Positions 53,533 through 62,081 of a DNA stretch of 64,000 nt are shown piece after piece (the first letter of the stretch is position 1; every line of letters begins with the position of its first letter). The position numbers and the translations under genes are program-made. The stretch lies in NCBI GenBank assembly GCA_030531005.1, contig JAUMTW010000007.1, positions 95,866-159,865 on the forward strand, given 5' to 3'. The stretch comes from Corynebacterium sp. Its GTDB lineage: Bacteria > Actinomycetota > Actinomycetes > Mycobacteriales > Mycobacteriaceae. The notes beneath the pieces are model-generated. The model ran no database searches, was not told the origin of the DNA, and saw only the letters and a list, made by a program, of their open reading frames with translations.

Positions 53533-54357
53533 TTACCTCCGCCATAGGTATTCGCGGATGGTGTGATCTTTGGCTAAGCCCTTGCCTTCGAATTTGGTGA
53601 TGACATGGCGATCAGTTAGCTGAGGACATTCCGCCCACGGCCATCCCATGTACTCTAATTCCGGCTCCGCATTGACGATCTCATCAATCCAGGCAGCGTA
53701 CTCGGCGTGGTCGGTTGCGACATGTAATACTCCTCCTGGCTTGAGGCGGGAAGCAATGAGATGAAGCATGCCAGGCTGCAAGATGCGGCGCTTGTGATGT
53801 CGGGCCTTCGGCCAGGGATCTGGGAAGAAGATCCGGACCCCGTCTAAACTTTGGGGTTCGAACATGCGATAGAGGACTTCCAAACCGTCGCCGCGCACTA
53901 AACGGATATTGTTAATATCTTCGCGCACGATACTGGATAGAAGTTTGGCCAGACCTGGCTTGTAGATTTCTACCGCAATCACATTAGTTTCTGGCTCATG
54001 GTGTGCCATAGCGGCGGTAGAGGTACCAGTGCCGGATCCAATTTCAACAATGGTGGGCGCCGCGCTGCGTCCGAACCACTGCTCAATATCAATGAGATCT
54101 TGTGGCTCGTTATTCAGTACCCGGCCGAGCCGGGGCCAGTGTTCAACCCAATTGGCAGCCTGGGCATCACTTAAGGTGCCACGCCGGAAGCTGGGATTGC
54201 CGAGTCGGGGATAATCCAGGGTGTCATTGAATACGGCATTGAAGTCGGTTTGGCGGGGGCGGCCAGCGGGCAATTCGCCCAGGGTAGCCGCGGCCGCTTG
54301 CACATTTTCTGCACTACACACCGAAGTAATTGTGCCCGCTGCACAAAGGTTTGGCAA
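53533..54357 (-). CDS. trmB: tRNA (guanine-N7-)-methyltransferase
   Basis: The 274-residue SAM-dependent enzyme methylates G46 of tRNA. Motifs: [18 protein letters not shown] (SAM site, near 102), [31 protein letters not shown] (TrmB signature near 172) and [13 protein letters not shown]. The N-terminus is uncertain: TTG 54357 gives the full frame, GTG at 54321 or 54303 are alternatives, all without a clear ribosome-binding site. It is divergent from pckG and coupled to the NYN gene. Confidence 0.93.
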   Translation of the reverse strand: MPNLCAAGTITSVCSAENVQAAAATLGELPAGRPRQTDFNAVFNDTLDYPRLGNPSFRRGTLSDAQAANWVEHWPRLGRVLNNEPQDLIDIEQWFGRSAAPTIVEIGSGTGTSTAAMAHHEPETNVIAVEIYKPGLAKLLSSIVREDINNIRLVRGDGLEVLYRMFEPQSLDGVRIFFPDPWPKARHHKRRILQPGMLHLIASRLKPGGVLHVATDHAEYAAWIDEIVNAEPELEYMGWPWAECPQLTDRHVITKFEGKGLAKDHTIREYLWRR

Positions 54358-54545
54358 TTATTGCGCGGTGGGTACTCGCTTTCTATTAAGTCACCAATAC
54401 TAGGGGGCGACGACGGCCCAGGGCGGCGTGAACCCCATACATTCGGATACCTATCGAGCTACACCCCTCCTTTTAGGGGCGCCCAAAGCGGGGCATAGTG
54501 ATCAAAAAATTGAATCTACCTGGGCAAAAGCGATATAGCTAAAAA

Positions 54546-54561
54546 TGTGAGATAGCTCTCA
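54546..54561. promoter_or_regulatory. GlxR-like site upstream of pckG
   Basis: TGTGA-N6-TCTCA differs by one base in the right half from the GlxR/CRP consensus TGTGA-N6-TCACA. It lies 93-108 bases before the pckG start. It is also a perfect TGAGA/TCTCA inverted repeat, so another regulator is possible. Confidence 0.35.
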
Positions 54562-54653
54562 TAGACACACCCAACGTGACGTATATCGAATTACTAAGCT
54601 GGGTGCTGTAAGCAAAATTCACCGCCACCTTTCAATACGTCAGGAGTACTAGG

Positions 54654-56483
54654 ATGTCGAGTGTGGATATTCCCGGCCTTGTCGGCACGGCCCCTACGAA
54701 AAACGAAGCTTTGCTGCAGTGGATTGCAGATAATGTAGCCCTACTGGAGCCGGATGCCGTGGAGTTCGTCGATGGCTCCCAAGAAGAGTGGGATCGGCTC
54801 ACCAGTCAACTGGTTGAGGCGGGGACCTTAATTCGCTTGAACCCAGAAAAGCGCCCTAATAGCTTCTTGGCACGTTCCAATCCCAGTGACGTTGCCCGTG
54901 TGGAATCTCGCACCTTCATCTGCTCTGAGCAAGAAGCAGATGCTGGTCCGACCAATAATTGGTACGACCCCACCGAAATGAAAGAAAAGCTCACCGGACT
55001 ATTCCGGGGCGCAATGCATGGGCGCAAGATGTACGTTGTGCCTTTCTGCATGGGGCCATTGGATGCCGAGGATCCCAAGATCGGCGTGCAGCTGACTGAC
55101 TCCCCATATGTGGTGCTCTCTATGCGCATTATGACGCGCATGGGTCAAGCTGCCTTGGACCGCCTGGGCAATGGCAGCTTCGTACCCTGCCTGCACTCTG
55201 TGGGCGCCCCGTTGGAGGAGGGACAAGAGGACGTCGCCTGGCCTTGCAATGATGAGAAATATATTGTGCATTTCCCAGAGACCAAGGAAATTTGGTCCTA
55301 TGGTTCTGGCTACGGCGGCAATGCTATCTTGGCGAAGAAGTGCTTTGCCTTGCGCATTGCCTCGGTAATGGCCCGCGAAGAAGGCTGGCTGGCCGAGCAC
55401 ATGCTCATCCTGAAGCTGACCGCACCAGATAGCAAGACCTATCACGTTGCAGCCGCCTTCCCATCGGCTTGTGGCAAGACCAACCTGGCAATGATCACCC
55501 CAACCCTACCGGGCTGGAAAGCCGAGGTTGTGGGTGATGATATTGCTTGGCTGCGCTTCGGCAAGGACGGCCATCTCTATGCCTTCAACCCAGAACATGG
55601 CTTCTTTGGTGTTGCTCCAGGTACCAACTACAAGTCCAACCCGGTTGCAATGAAGACGATGGAACCAGGTAATACCTTGTTCACGAACGTTGCCTTAACC
55701 GATGATGGCGATGTGTGGTGGGAAGCTCTCAGCGAACCACCGGCACACCTGATCGACTGGACCGGAAAAGACTGGACCCCAGACAGTGGAGAGCTGGCCG
55801 CTCACCCCAACTCCCGCTACACCGTAGCAGCAGAACAGTGCCCAGCCATTGCACCAGAGTTCAATGACCCTGAAGGTGTGCGCATTGACGCAATCCTCTT
55901 CGGCGGTCGTCGCCCAGATACAGTACCGCTGGTCTCTGAGACTTACAGCTGGAACCATGGCACCATGGTTGGCGCCCTGCTCTCCTCCGGACAGACTGCC
56001 GCAGCTGAGGGCGAAGTTGGTGCCCTACGCCACGACCCAATGGCTATGCTGCCATTCATCGGCTATAACGTGGGCGACTACTTAAATCACTGGATTGAAG
56101 TGGGCAAGAAGGGCGGTGACAAGATGCCAAAGGTCTTCTTGGTCAACTGGTTCCGTCGCGGTGATGATGGCCGCTTCTTGTGGCCAGGATTCGGTGAGAA
56201 TACCCGCGTACTGAAGTGGATTGTTGATCGCATCGAAGGTCGAGTGGGCGCGGAAGAAACTGTTGTCGGCTATACCGCTCGTGCCGAAGATCTGGATCTC
56301 GAGGGCTTAGAGGAGCCAGTTGAAGATGTTGCTTTAGCGTTGACTGCGCCAATTGGACAGTGGAAGCTTGAAGTTGCTGATAACACTGATTATCTCAAGA
56401 AGCTAGGCGATCGCGTGCCAGCAGAGGTATTTGCTGAGTTCGAGAAGCTGCAAGAGCGTATCGCCGCAGCTGATAGCGAATAG
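54654..56483 (+). CDS. pckG: Phosphoenolpyruvate carboxykinase (GTP)
   Basis: The 609-residue enzyme converts oxaloacetate and GTP to PEP in gluconeogenesis. The cysteine-containing P-loop FPSACGKTN near residue 272-280 marks the GTP-type family. Other marks: [54 protein letters not shown] and [12 protein letters not shown]. Start ATG 54654 with AGGAG upstream. It is monocistronic with a perfect terminator. Confidence 0.98.
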   Translation: MSSVDIPGLVGTAPTKNEALLQWIADNVALLEPDAVEFVDGSQEEWDRLTSQLVEAGTLIRLNPEKRPNSFLARSNPSDVARVESRTFICSEQEADAGPTNNWYDPTEMKEKLTGLFRGAMHGRKMYVVPFCMGPLDAEDPKIGVQLTDSPYVVLSMRIMTRMGQAALDRLGNGSFVPCLHSVGAPLEEGQEDVAWPCNDEKYIVHFPETKEIWSYGSGYGGNAILAKKCFALRIASVMAREEGWLAEHMLILKLTAPDSKTYHVAAAFPSACGKTNLAMITPTLPGWKAEVVGDDIAWLRFGKDGHLYAFNPEHGFFGVAPGTNYKSNPVAMKTMEPGNTLFTNVALTDDGDVWWEALSEPPAHLIDWTGKDWTPDSGELAAHPNSRYTVAAEQCPAIAPEFNDPEGVRIDAILFGGRRPDTVPLVSETYSWNHGTMVGALLSSGQTAAAEGEVGALRHDPMAMLPFIGYNVGDYLNHWIEVGKKGGDKMPKVFLVNWFRRGDDGRFLWPGFGENTRVLKWIVDRIEGRVGAEETVVGYTARAEDLDLEGLEEPVEDVALALTAPIGQWKLEVADNTDYLKKLGDRVPAEVFAEFEKLQERIAAADSE

Positions 56484-56512
56484 ACACGCTTACGCCACGT
56501 GCGTTAGACCGC

Positions 56513-56548
56513 ATAATGCCAGGGTTCCTGACACCCTGGCATTATGTT
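56513..56548 (+). terminator. Rho-independent terminator of pckG
   Basis: Perfect 13-bp stem ATAATGCCAGGGT/ACCCTGGCATTAT with a 7-base loop, followed by GTTTTGCC, 30 bases after the stop. Confidence 0.9.
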
Positions 56549-56757
56549 TTGCCTAAATTAGACCTGCACATAAGATTCGCGAATAAGGCTTGCAAATAAG
56601 GCCCGAAATACGACATGGTGCCAGCAGCGCAGCTTGGAGCCGATGCGCACAACATATGTGTACGTATGCGCACAATATGAGTGCGTAGATAGGGGGAAAG
56701 TCTGTCGGGCATATGTTTGTAAAGTGATAGCTGCACAGATTGTGGCTAACGAATAAA

Positions 56758-56794
56758 AATTCGCAGGCGAAAAGCATGTTTTCGCCTGCGAATT
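56758..56794 (-). terminator. Sixteen-bp perfect hairpin
   Basis: AATTCGCAGGCGAAAA/TTTTCGCCTGCGAATT around GCATG. On the minus strand TTTATTC follows, so it is a second, backup terminator for the LANTG surface protein gene. The remainder of 56549-56932 has no gene. Confidence 0.7.
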
Positions 56795-56816
56795 CCAGCG
56801 CGCCTTGAAAAAGGCA

Positions 56817-56857
56817 TGAAAAAAAGGCCATCCGCCCAGGGGGTGCAGATGCCCTTT
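56817..56857 (-). terminator. Rho-independent terminator of the surface protein gene
   Basis: On the minus strand AAGGGCATC and GATGGCCTT pair around a GC-rich loop, followed by a run of seven T. It lies 75 bases after the stop codon at 56933. Confidence 0.85.
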
Positions 56858-56932
56858 TCTTCGTTGCTTTTAATTGTAGCGGAATCCGTCTACGCTTGCA
56901 AGCAATTTCAAGAATTATTTTCGCAAATAATT

Positions 56933-58459
56933 TTAGGAACGAGCGCCACGTTTGGTCAGCAAGAAACCGGCGCCGCCTAAGGCCAATGCGGCAAAGACCA
57001 TACCCAAAACCTCAGGGCCGGTATTTGCCAAGGTCTTACGCTTGGAGGTATTGGTTACTTCTTCCTCGGTGGCAGCAGCAGCGCTGGATTCCGAAGCATC
57101 AGCAGTTGCATCAGCATCGGTGGTGGGATCGGTGTTTTCGGTGATCTCGTTGATAGCATCATCGATAACATTGTTGATTTCATCAACCACACCAGGCAAC
57201 TCGACGTTGATGTTTGCATGGTCATCTGTGATGGTGGTCAAAGCCTGTTCGAGCAGTTGATTGAGCTGTTCGTAGAAGGCGGCTGGGTCTTCCAGTAGCG
57301 CGCTGATGTTTACCACGCCATTGATGGCTATTGCCATTTCCTCGCTGGTGAGGTTGAAATCAGTGCCGGAAGCTTCCAAGAACGCGCGGGTACGCTCAGC
57401 AAGCAGCCGGTTAAACTCAGCGATCTGTTCTGGGGGCACGTTGTACGTAGGGCCCTGGATGTTGATATTGCCGTTGACATCGATGTTGACATCGCGTACG
57501 CCATCAACTGCGGCAGCGGCAGCAGAGGATGCAGCAGCACTTGCAGAAGAAGCAACAGCAGCGGCATCAGCAGCGGCGGCAGAAGCCTGCGAGGAGGCAG
57601 CGGCCGCAGAGGAAACTGCAGCAGAGGCATCGTTAACGCCCTGGTTCACTGCATCCTGCGCAGCAGCGGCAGCATCTTGGGCGGCCTGTGCAGCAGTAGC
57701 GGCAGCCTGATTGATCAAGTTCAGCAAGCGGTCGATCTCAGCCTGTAGAGCTTCATCGGCCTGCGCGCGTGCCGCCTCGAGTAGGGCCTGGAGGTTCTGC
57801 AGGCTAGCAGCAGCATCGGCGGTGGCGTTATCGGTTTGCTGCTGAATCTGGTTGATGAGGTCCTGCAGGTTTGTGGTTCCCTGGTTGATCAGATCAGTCA
57901 AAGCGGGGGTCAAATCTGGCAGGGAAGCAGCAGTGCTGGATGCAGCAGTGCTGGAAGCAGGGGTTGATGCTGCAGGGGTAGACGTATCAGCAGCTGCACT
58001 GGTGGTCTCTGGAGCGTAACCCTGAGCGTGTACGGTTACACGGGCACGTACGTTTTGGACGTAGTCCTGGCCGGTACGAGTCAGTGAAGAGCCGTAATTC
58101 ACGGTGATCAAGAAGGTGTAATCCGATGGGGGAACCTCAGTACCTGGGTTCACGGTGATTTCACCGGTGCGACTATCTACCGAGAACCAAGCAGTATTGT
58201 CGGTAGTAGAGAAAGTGATATCTGGGTTGCTCGCGGCATCTGGATCTACACTGGAAGGCTCTTCGGTGGCCTCATCGCCCTGAGATACGTCGATATTGTC
58301 ATAAGAAATACGAATATCGCGGTTGATGTTAACGAGGTCCTCGGAAATGGACCACAGAGGACTAGATTCCTGGGCAACCGCGGTAGGGGCGAAGCCGACT
58401 GCAGCGGCAACTCCCAAAGCAGCAACGGCGCGGATTGCCTTGTGCTGATAGATCTTCAT
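56933..58459 (-). CDS. LANTG sortase-anchored surface protein
   Basis: The 508-residue protein has a signal peptide (cleavage near AVAQE, residue 30), a beta-rich domain (about 30-150) with cadherin-like/Rib-like phrases (WFSVDSRTGEITVNPGTEVPPSDYTFLITV), then a long Ala/Ser/Gln-rich helical region with runs of AASSQASAAAADAA (160-320). A globular stretch follows (320-430, DVNIDVNGNINIQGP, FLEASGTDFNLTSEEMAIAINGVV). The end is a cell-wall sorting signal: LANTG at 477-481, a hydrophobic helix and KRGARS. Sortases of class E recognise LAxTG, so covalent wall anchoring is likely. Function unknown; adhesion or a stalk role is possible. Confidence 0.88.
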   Translation of the reverse strand: MKIYQHKAIRAVAALGVAAAVGFAPTAVAQESSPLWSISEDLVNINRDIRISYDNIDVSQGDEATEEPSSVDPDAASNPDITFSTTDNTAWFSVDSRTGEITVNPGTEVPPSDYTFLITVNYGSSLTRTGQDYVQNVRARVTVHAQGYAPETTSAAADTSTPAASTPASSTAASSTAASLPDLTPALTDLINQGTTNLQDLINQIQQQTDNATADAAASLQNLQALLEAARAQADEALQAEIDRLLNLINQAAATAAQAAQDAAAAAQDAVNQGVNDASAAVSSAAAASSQASAAAADAAAVASSASAAASSAAAAAVDGVRDVNIDVNGNINIQGPTYNVPPEQIAEFNRLLAERTRAFLEASGTDFNLTSEEMAIAINGVVNISALLEDPAAFYEQLNQLLEQALTTITDDHANINVELPGVVDEINNVIDDAINEITENTDPTTDADATADASESSAAAATEEEVTNTSKRKTLANTGPEVLGMVFAALALGGAGFLLTKRGARS

Positions 58460-58813
58460 AGGTTAGGGCTCCGTTGGATAGAGGGAAGCGTGTGTGAAAA
58501 GACAAAAGTCTCTTCTGAACCAAGGTTTACCTTAACGCATAGTGCGTCTGATGGAAAGCGTAATTCTGTGAAATCGCTACAAAAATTAAAAATCCCCATG
58601 AACGGGGGTGGATTACTATTATGACCAGCCAGAATTTAATTCGATAATTTGAAAGGTATCGATGCTTTTGGCGTGTTGCGATACTATTCTGTTCAAATTT
58701 ATGCTGAAACTGGCAGCTGACTTCAGGGTGTCTTAGCAGACTCGTATTTGTAGCAGATGCCCGGGCGTTCCGTTTGTCGAAAAGCGTTCAGCGTGAAAGG
58801 TAATGCTCCCGAA
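58460..58813. other. Gap between two envelope-protein genes
   Basis: About 350 A+T-rich bases, without a gene, carrying the promoter of the LANTG protein gene on the minus strand and the 3' region of the DUF3068 gene. I see no strong hairpin or repeat in it. Confidence 0.4.
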
Positions 58814-60340
58814 CTATTCTTCAGACTTTAAACCAATGTGCTCGGTGCGCTGGCGCTGAGTGATTGTACTACGTGGGCTGCGGGTCACGAGTACGAAACC
58901 TGTTACTAAAAAGCCCAAGGCAACCATGTTGAGTAGATAGCCAATGACGCGCACAATCTGCAGAATCCGCGTCGTGGGCACTGCTTGATCTAGGGCAGCT
59001 TGCTGAGTCTGTTTATCCCAGGATAGCGAGGTGCGCAAAATGGTTCGCTGGTTTTCTGAGGAAGCTGCAAGCGCGGCAGCCTCAGTGCTATCGAAAGCGT
59101 AGAAGAAGAAAATGTCTTCGGTCTGATCTACGATTACGCCACTTTTGGGCTCCACTTCAATGGTGCGGGTGACCGTGTAATACGGATCTAAGGTGATCTC
59201 TTGTGTTGCCTGCGGATGTAATGCGGCCAAGCTCTCTGGCAACTCGATAGGAGTCAAGCTGGGGTTTTGGCTGGGATTGGTTGCATCTGGCACTCCGGCT
59301 GCAGTATTGGTGGTGCTATTTGCTTCTGCAGTGCTGGCCGTAACACCAGTGACATGCTGTGCAGCTGGCGAAGTAGCTGACTCAGCGGCCATTGATGATG
59401 CAGTAAACGATGATGCGGATGCAACCGCATTCAAGGAATCTGCCGGCTCTGCAGCGTCTTCCTGGGTTTCCTCTAGGGTAAGGCTGCTGGCATCGTAATT
59501 TTCGGTGCTGATGTACTCCGGGAATTCCGCTGGATAAAAACTCGCTACTGTACCTCTGACCTGCATTTTTGCGAGCAATTGCTGTTGTTGCTCTGTTAGG
59601 TGTGAGGCATCTACCGGTGCATCTGGACCATCACTAATATCTTTTGGATGGGTAAACGCGCGGATAACTCCACTGCGTAAGCTGGTGACGGGAATCTTTT
59701 GTTCAAAGATGAAATGGTCGTTTTCTTCGCGCACAAAATCTAGGGGCCAGGCATCCTGGGCAAAGACATCAAAATATTGATATGAGCGTCGCTCGGTATT
59801 AAAAGGGAAGAAATACTGCAGGCCATCGCGGGTAAAGTCACCGGTATCAATCGTGAGATTCATCGGATCCGCTTGTAATTCGAGGGAAGAAATAGGCTCT
59901 AATACCGGGTAGGTGGAGTGGCGGATGAGGACCACGGAATCGGAAATATTAAAAATGTCTGTGGGATCAACCTTGCCATTTGGTTTGGTATCACCGAATA
60001 GGGTCTCTTTACCGGTGGTGCGCAAGGATTCTTCCACTTCAAGCAAGGCTTCATCATTATCCTCGCTCGCAGAGGTATGCAAAGTGCGCTCTAAATAGGA
60101 TTCGGTAGCGGTGATGTGGCAAGAGAATGGCGCATTATCTGGGCATTCGCGCTGCGAATTGTAGAGCACTGTTGCTGCGGGCTCGGTGGTAATGGTGCGC
60201 TCGAGATCGAGTGGTAGGGGCTTCATTTGGCTATACGTCACCGACTGGCCCAGGCTCGAACCGATCCACAAAACTGCAGCAAGGCTAAAAGCAGTGACTG
60301 GGGTTAGCTTGCGAGCCCGAGACTTTTTCACGTTGCGCAC
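58814..60340 (-). CDS. DUF3068 (PorA-family) membrane protein
   Basis: The 508-residue protein is anchored by one N-terminal helix (TPVTAFSLAAVLWIGSSLGQSV) and one C-terminal helix (VIGYLLNMVALGFLVTGFVLV) with an extracytoplasmic body between, the DUF3068 layout. Conserved pieces include SVVLIRHSTYPVLEP, DGLQYFFPFNTERRSYQYFDVFAQ and IDPYYT-like TLDPYYTVTRTIEVEPKSGVIVDQTEDIFF. An Ala/Ser/Thr-rich insert (about 285-355) interrupts the body. Family members occur in mycolata near envelope genes; no activity is established. Confidence 0.85.
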   Translation of the reverse strand: MRNVKKSRARKLTPVTAFSLAAVLWIGSSLGQSVTYSQMKPLPLDLERTITTEPAATVLYNSQRECPDNAPFSCHITATESYLERTLHTSASEDNDEALLEVEESLRTTGKETLFGDTKPNGKVDPTDIFNISDSVVLIRHSTYPVLEPISSLELQADPMNLTIDTGDFTRDGLQYFFPFNTERRSYQYFDVFAQDAWPLDFVREENDHFIFEQKIPVTSLRSGVIRAFTHPKDISDGPDAPVDASHLTEQQQQLLAKMQVRGTVASFYPAEFPEYISTENYDASSLTLEETQEDAAEPADSLNAVASASSFTASSMAAESATSPAAQHVTGVTASTAEANSTTNTAAGVPDATNPSQNPSLTPIELPESLAALHPQATQEITLDPYYTVTRTIEVEPKSGVIVDQTEDIFFFYAFDSTEAAALAASSENQRTILRTSLSWDKQTQQAALDQAVPTTRILQIVRVIGYLLNMVALGFLVTGFVLVTRSPRSTITQRQRTEHIGLKSEE

Positions 60341-60522
60341 CCTTTCACGCCTGAATGATGAAGCTAGCAGATGAACGTAGCAGAAGAATGCTGCCTTCTA
60401 TTCTTCCTAGCATTCTAGCTGGCAGCGCAATACTGCCCAATTAGAAGGCTGAATCTAAAGCAAGTGAATCGCAATCTGGCGGGGTGCAAAACGCATCTGC
60501 TAGGCAGGCCATGAAAAACAAA

Positions 60523-60583
60523 TGTGGCAGCTGCATGAAGAACTCATGAAGAACGCATGAAGAACTCAGCAGAAGCTGCCACA
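60523..60583 (-). terminator. Terminator with a repeat-expanded loop
   Basis: Perfect 10-bp arms TGTGGCAGCT (60523-60532) and AGCTGCCACA (60574-60583). On the minus strand the stem is followed by TTTGTTTTTC, so it ends transcription of the CMD-family gene 36 bases upstream. The 41-base loop is mostly filled by three 11-bp tandem repeats. Confidence 0.75.
60534..60566. repeat. Three tandem 11-bp repeats in the terminator loop
   Basis: CATGAAGAACT, CATGAAGAACG and CATGAAGAACT in direct tandem, exactly within the loop of the preceding hairpin. Confidence 0.9.
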
Positions 60584-60618
60584 GAAAAGTGCGCGCCCGA
60601 GTCTACTGTCCGGGCTCC

Positions 60619-61713
60619 TTAGCGATAGCGTACGGGTACATCTGGCTCACCTAAGCCCAACATCAAGCGGTTTGCCCAGTTAAAGAAGGACGCGGCATTG
60701 ATGGTGTCGATAATGTCGGTATCATCAAGGCCTGCTGCACGCAGGTGAGCGATGTGCTCAGAGCCAAATTCCAAGGTTGTTAGGGCAACTGCAGCATCAC
60801 GAATCGCATTCCACGCAGCTGACCCTAAGTCCGCATTGAGATCACTGAGGAGGGCATCGACAGCCTGCTCATTGCCAGATTCCACCACGGTACGCCCAGC
60901 ATGTACAGAGGTGCAGAACTCACAACCATTATGTAAGGAAGCAGCAGTAGCGGCCAGCTCCCGCTCGGCACGGCCCAGGCCACCCGTGACGTTGTAGAAG
61001 ATATCGAAGTCGGTCAGGGTGCGCGCCTTCAAAGCGGCCGCATCACGGGCAAGCAGGCGGAAATATGGTGAAGAAGCGCGGTCTGGATTAATGAGTGCAT
61101 CCCACTGTTCGGAGGTCAAAGCATCGGTGGTCAGCGGCTCAATCCAAGGCAGCCAGCCTAAAGAGTGGCGCACAAACGTGGTGGGATGTACGGCCTCAGG
61201 GTGGGTGAGGACGCGCTCCGTTTGAGTCCATGTACTGGTATCTGGCTGTATGCCTCGCATGCCAAGGTTCACTTCTTGTCCTGCAAGGACGCGCAGCCCA
61301 TGGACGACACGGAGTTGGAAGGCTAAGAAGGAAAGTAGCTGGAAAATGCTGATGATGTCGTCATCGGAATACCACTGGGTAAGGTGTCCTAGGACTTCAC
61401 GGCTGGCGGCCTTCGGTTCTATCGTGATGAGCTGGGCGACTTCGATAGCGGCTTGGACTCGTTCTTGGTGCGCTGCAGCTACTGGTTCATCTTCGGCATA
61501 CTCGGAGTACAAGGCGAGGGCTTGGGGCTGTTGGTGAATCTCGGCGACAGCAGCAGCAATGGCGTAGCGCTCGGCTCGGGTTAGTGTGGTATCTGCTTCA
61601 AGAAGAGCTTCGAAACTAGCCTGCGCCTGGGAGACGGCATCGGGGCGTAGGTTGCGCAGCTCTTGGATTTGTGTCGGGATTTCCGCGAATTCCCGAATAA
61701 CGTCAGCGTTCAT
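60619..61713 (-). CDS. AhpD/carboxymuconolactone-decarboxylase-type protein
   Basis: The 364-residue protein has two related helical CMD-like halves. The first (about 1-130) lacks the cysteines; the second carries the redox motif GCEFCTSVHAGR with Cys264 and Cys267, as in AhpD alkylhydroperoxidases. The size fits two-domain CMD proteins of the type found beside peptide ABC transporters and luciferase-like monooxygenases. The role is probably peroxide reduction or an associated oxidative step. ATG 61713 follows an AGAAGAG; the frame continues upstream without a better start. Confidence 0.85.
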   Translation of the reverse strand: MNADVIREFAEIPTQIQELRNLRPDAVSQAQASFEALLEADTTLTRAERYAIAAAVAEIHQQPQALALYSEYAEDEPVAAAHQERVQAAIEVAQLITIEPKAASREVLGHLTQWYSDDDIISIFQLLSFLAFQLRVVHGLRVLAGQEVNLGMRGIQPDTSTWTQTERVLTHPEAVHPTTFVRHSLGWLPWIEPLTTDALTSEQWDALINPDRASSPYFRLLARDAAALKARTLTDFDIFYNVTGGLGRAERELAATAASLHNGCEFCTSVHAGRTVVESGNEQAVDALLSDLNADLGSAAWNAIRDAAVALTTLEFGSEHIAHLRAAGLDDTDIIDTINAASFFNWANRLMLGLGEPDVPVRYR

Positions 61714-61748
61714 ACCACTCTTCTTTCCAGATTTGTGAGACAAAAACA

Positions 61749-61766
61749 CCTCGAGCGAGCTCGAGG
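61749..61766. promoter_or_regulatory. Perfect 18-bp palindrome, candidate operator
   Basis: CCTCGAGC-GA-GCTCGAGG lies 36 bases upstream of the CMD-family start. A perfect dyad this close to a start suggests a repressor operator or a leader hairpin. The rest of 61767-62081 has no gene, only a 9-bp inverted pair near 61887-61918. Confidence 0.5.
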
Positions 61767-62081
61767 AACAAACACCATAAAAGTTTACTGGAATTCTCAG
61801 CATGGAGTCGGGAAATGTGTGCAGTCAATAGGTAAGCGGGCTTTGACCAGGGAGATCAAATTCATGCAGATGGTGGTGCGTATGCAGCGCACACGTAGAA
61901 ACTGGGGAGCGTGTGTGCAGCAAGGCTTCATCGCGAAAATTGCGTATCGTTAGCAAATACTCGCGAAATACAAGACTCCGGCAGGAGAGAGGAAACCCAA
62001 ACGTATCCAATCCCTACCTGGAATCTCATTACTGAAAATAGCAGCTGTGTGGCAGCGCACAGCTACGAAGCGTGCAGCGTA

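Noticed and set aside
60534..60566. CRISPR-like array
   Set aside because: The repeats are 11-mers without spacers and no cas gene is present; this is a simple tandem repeat.
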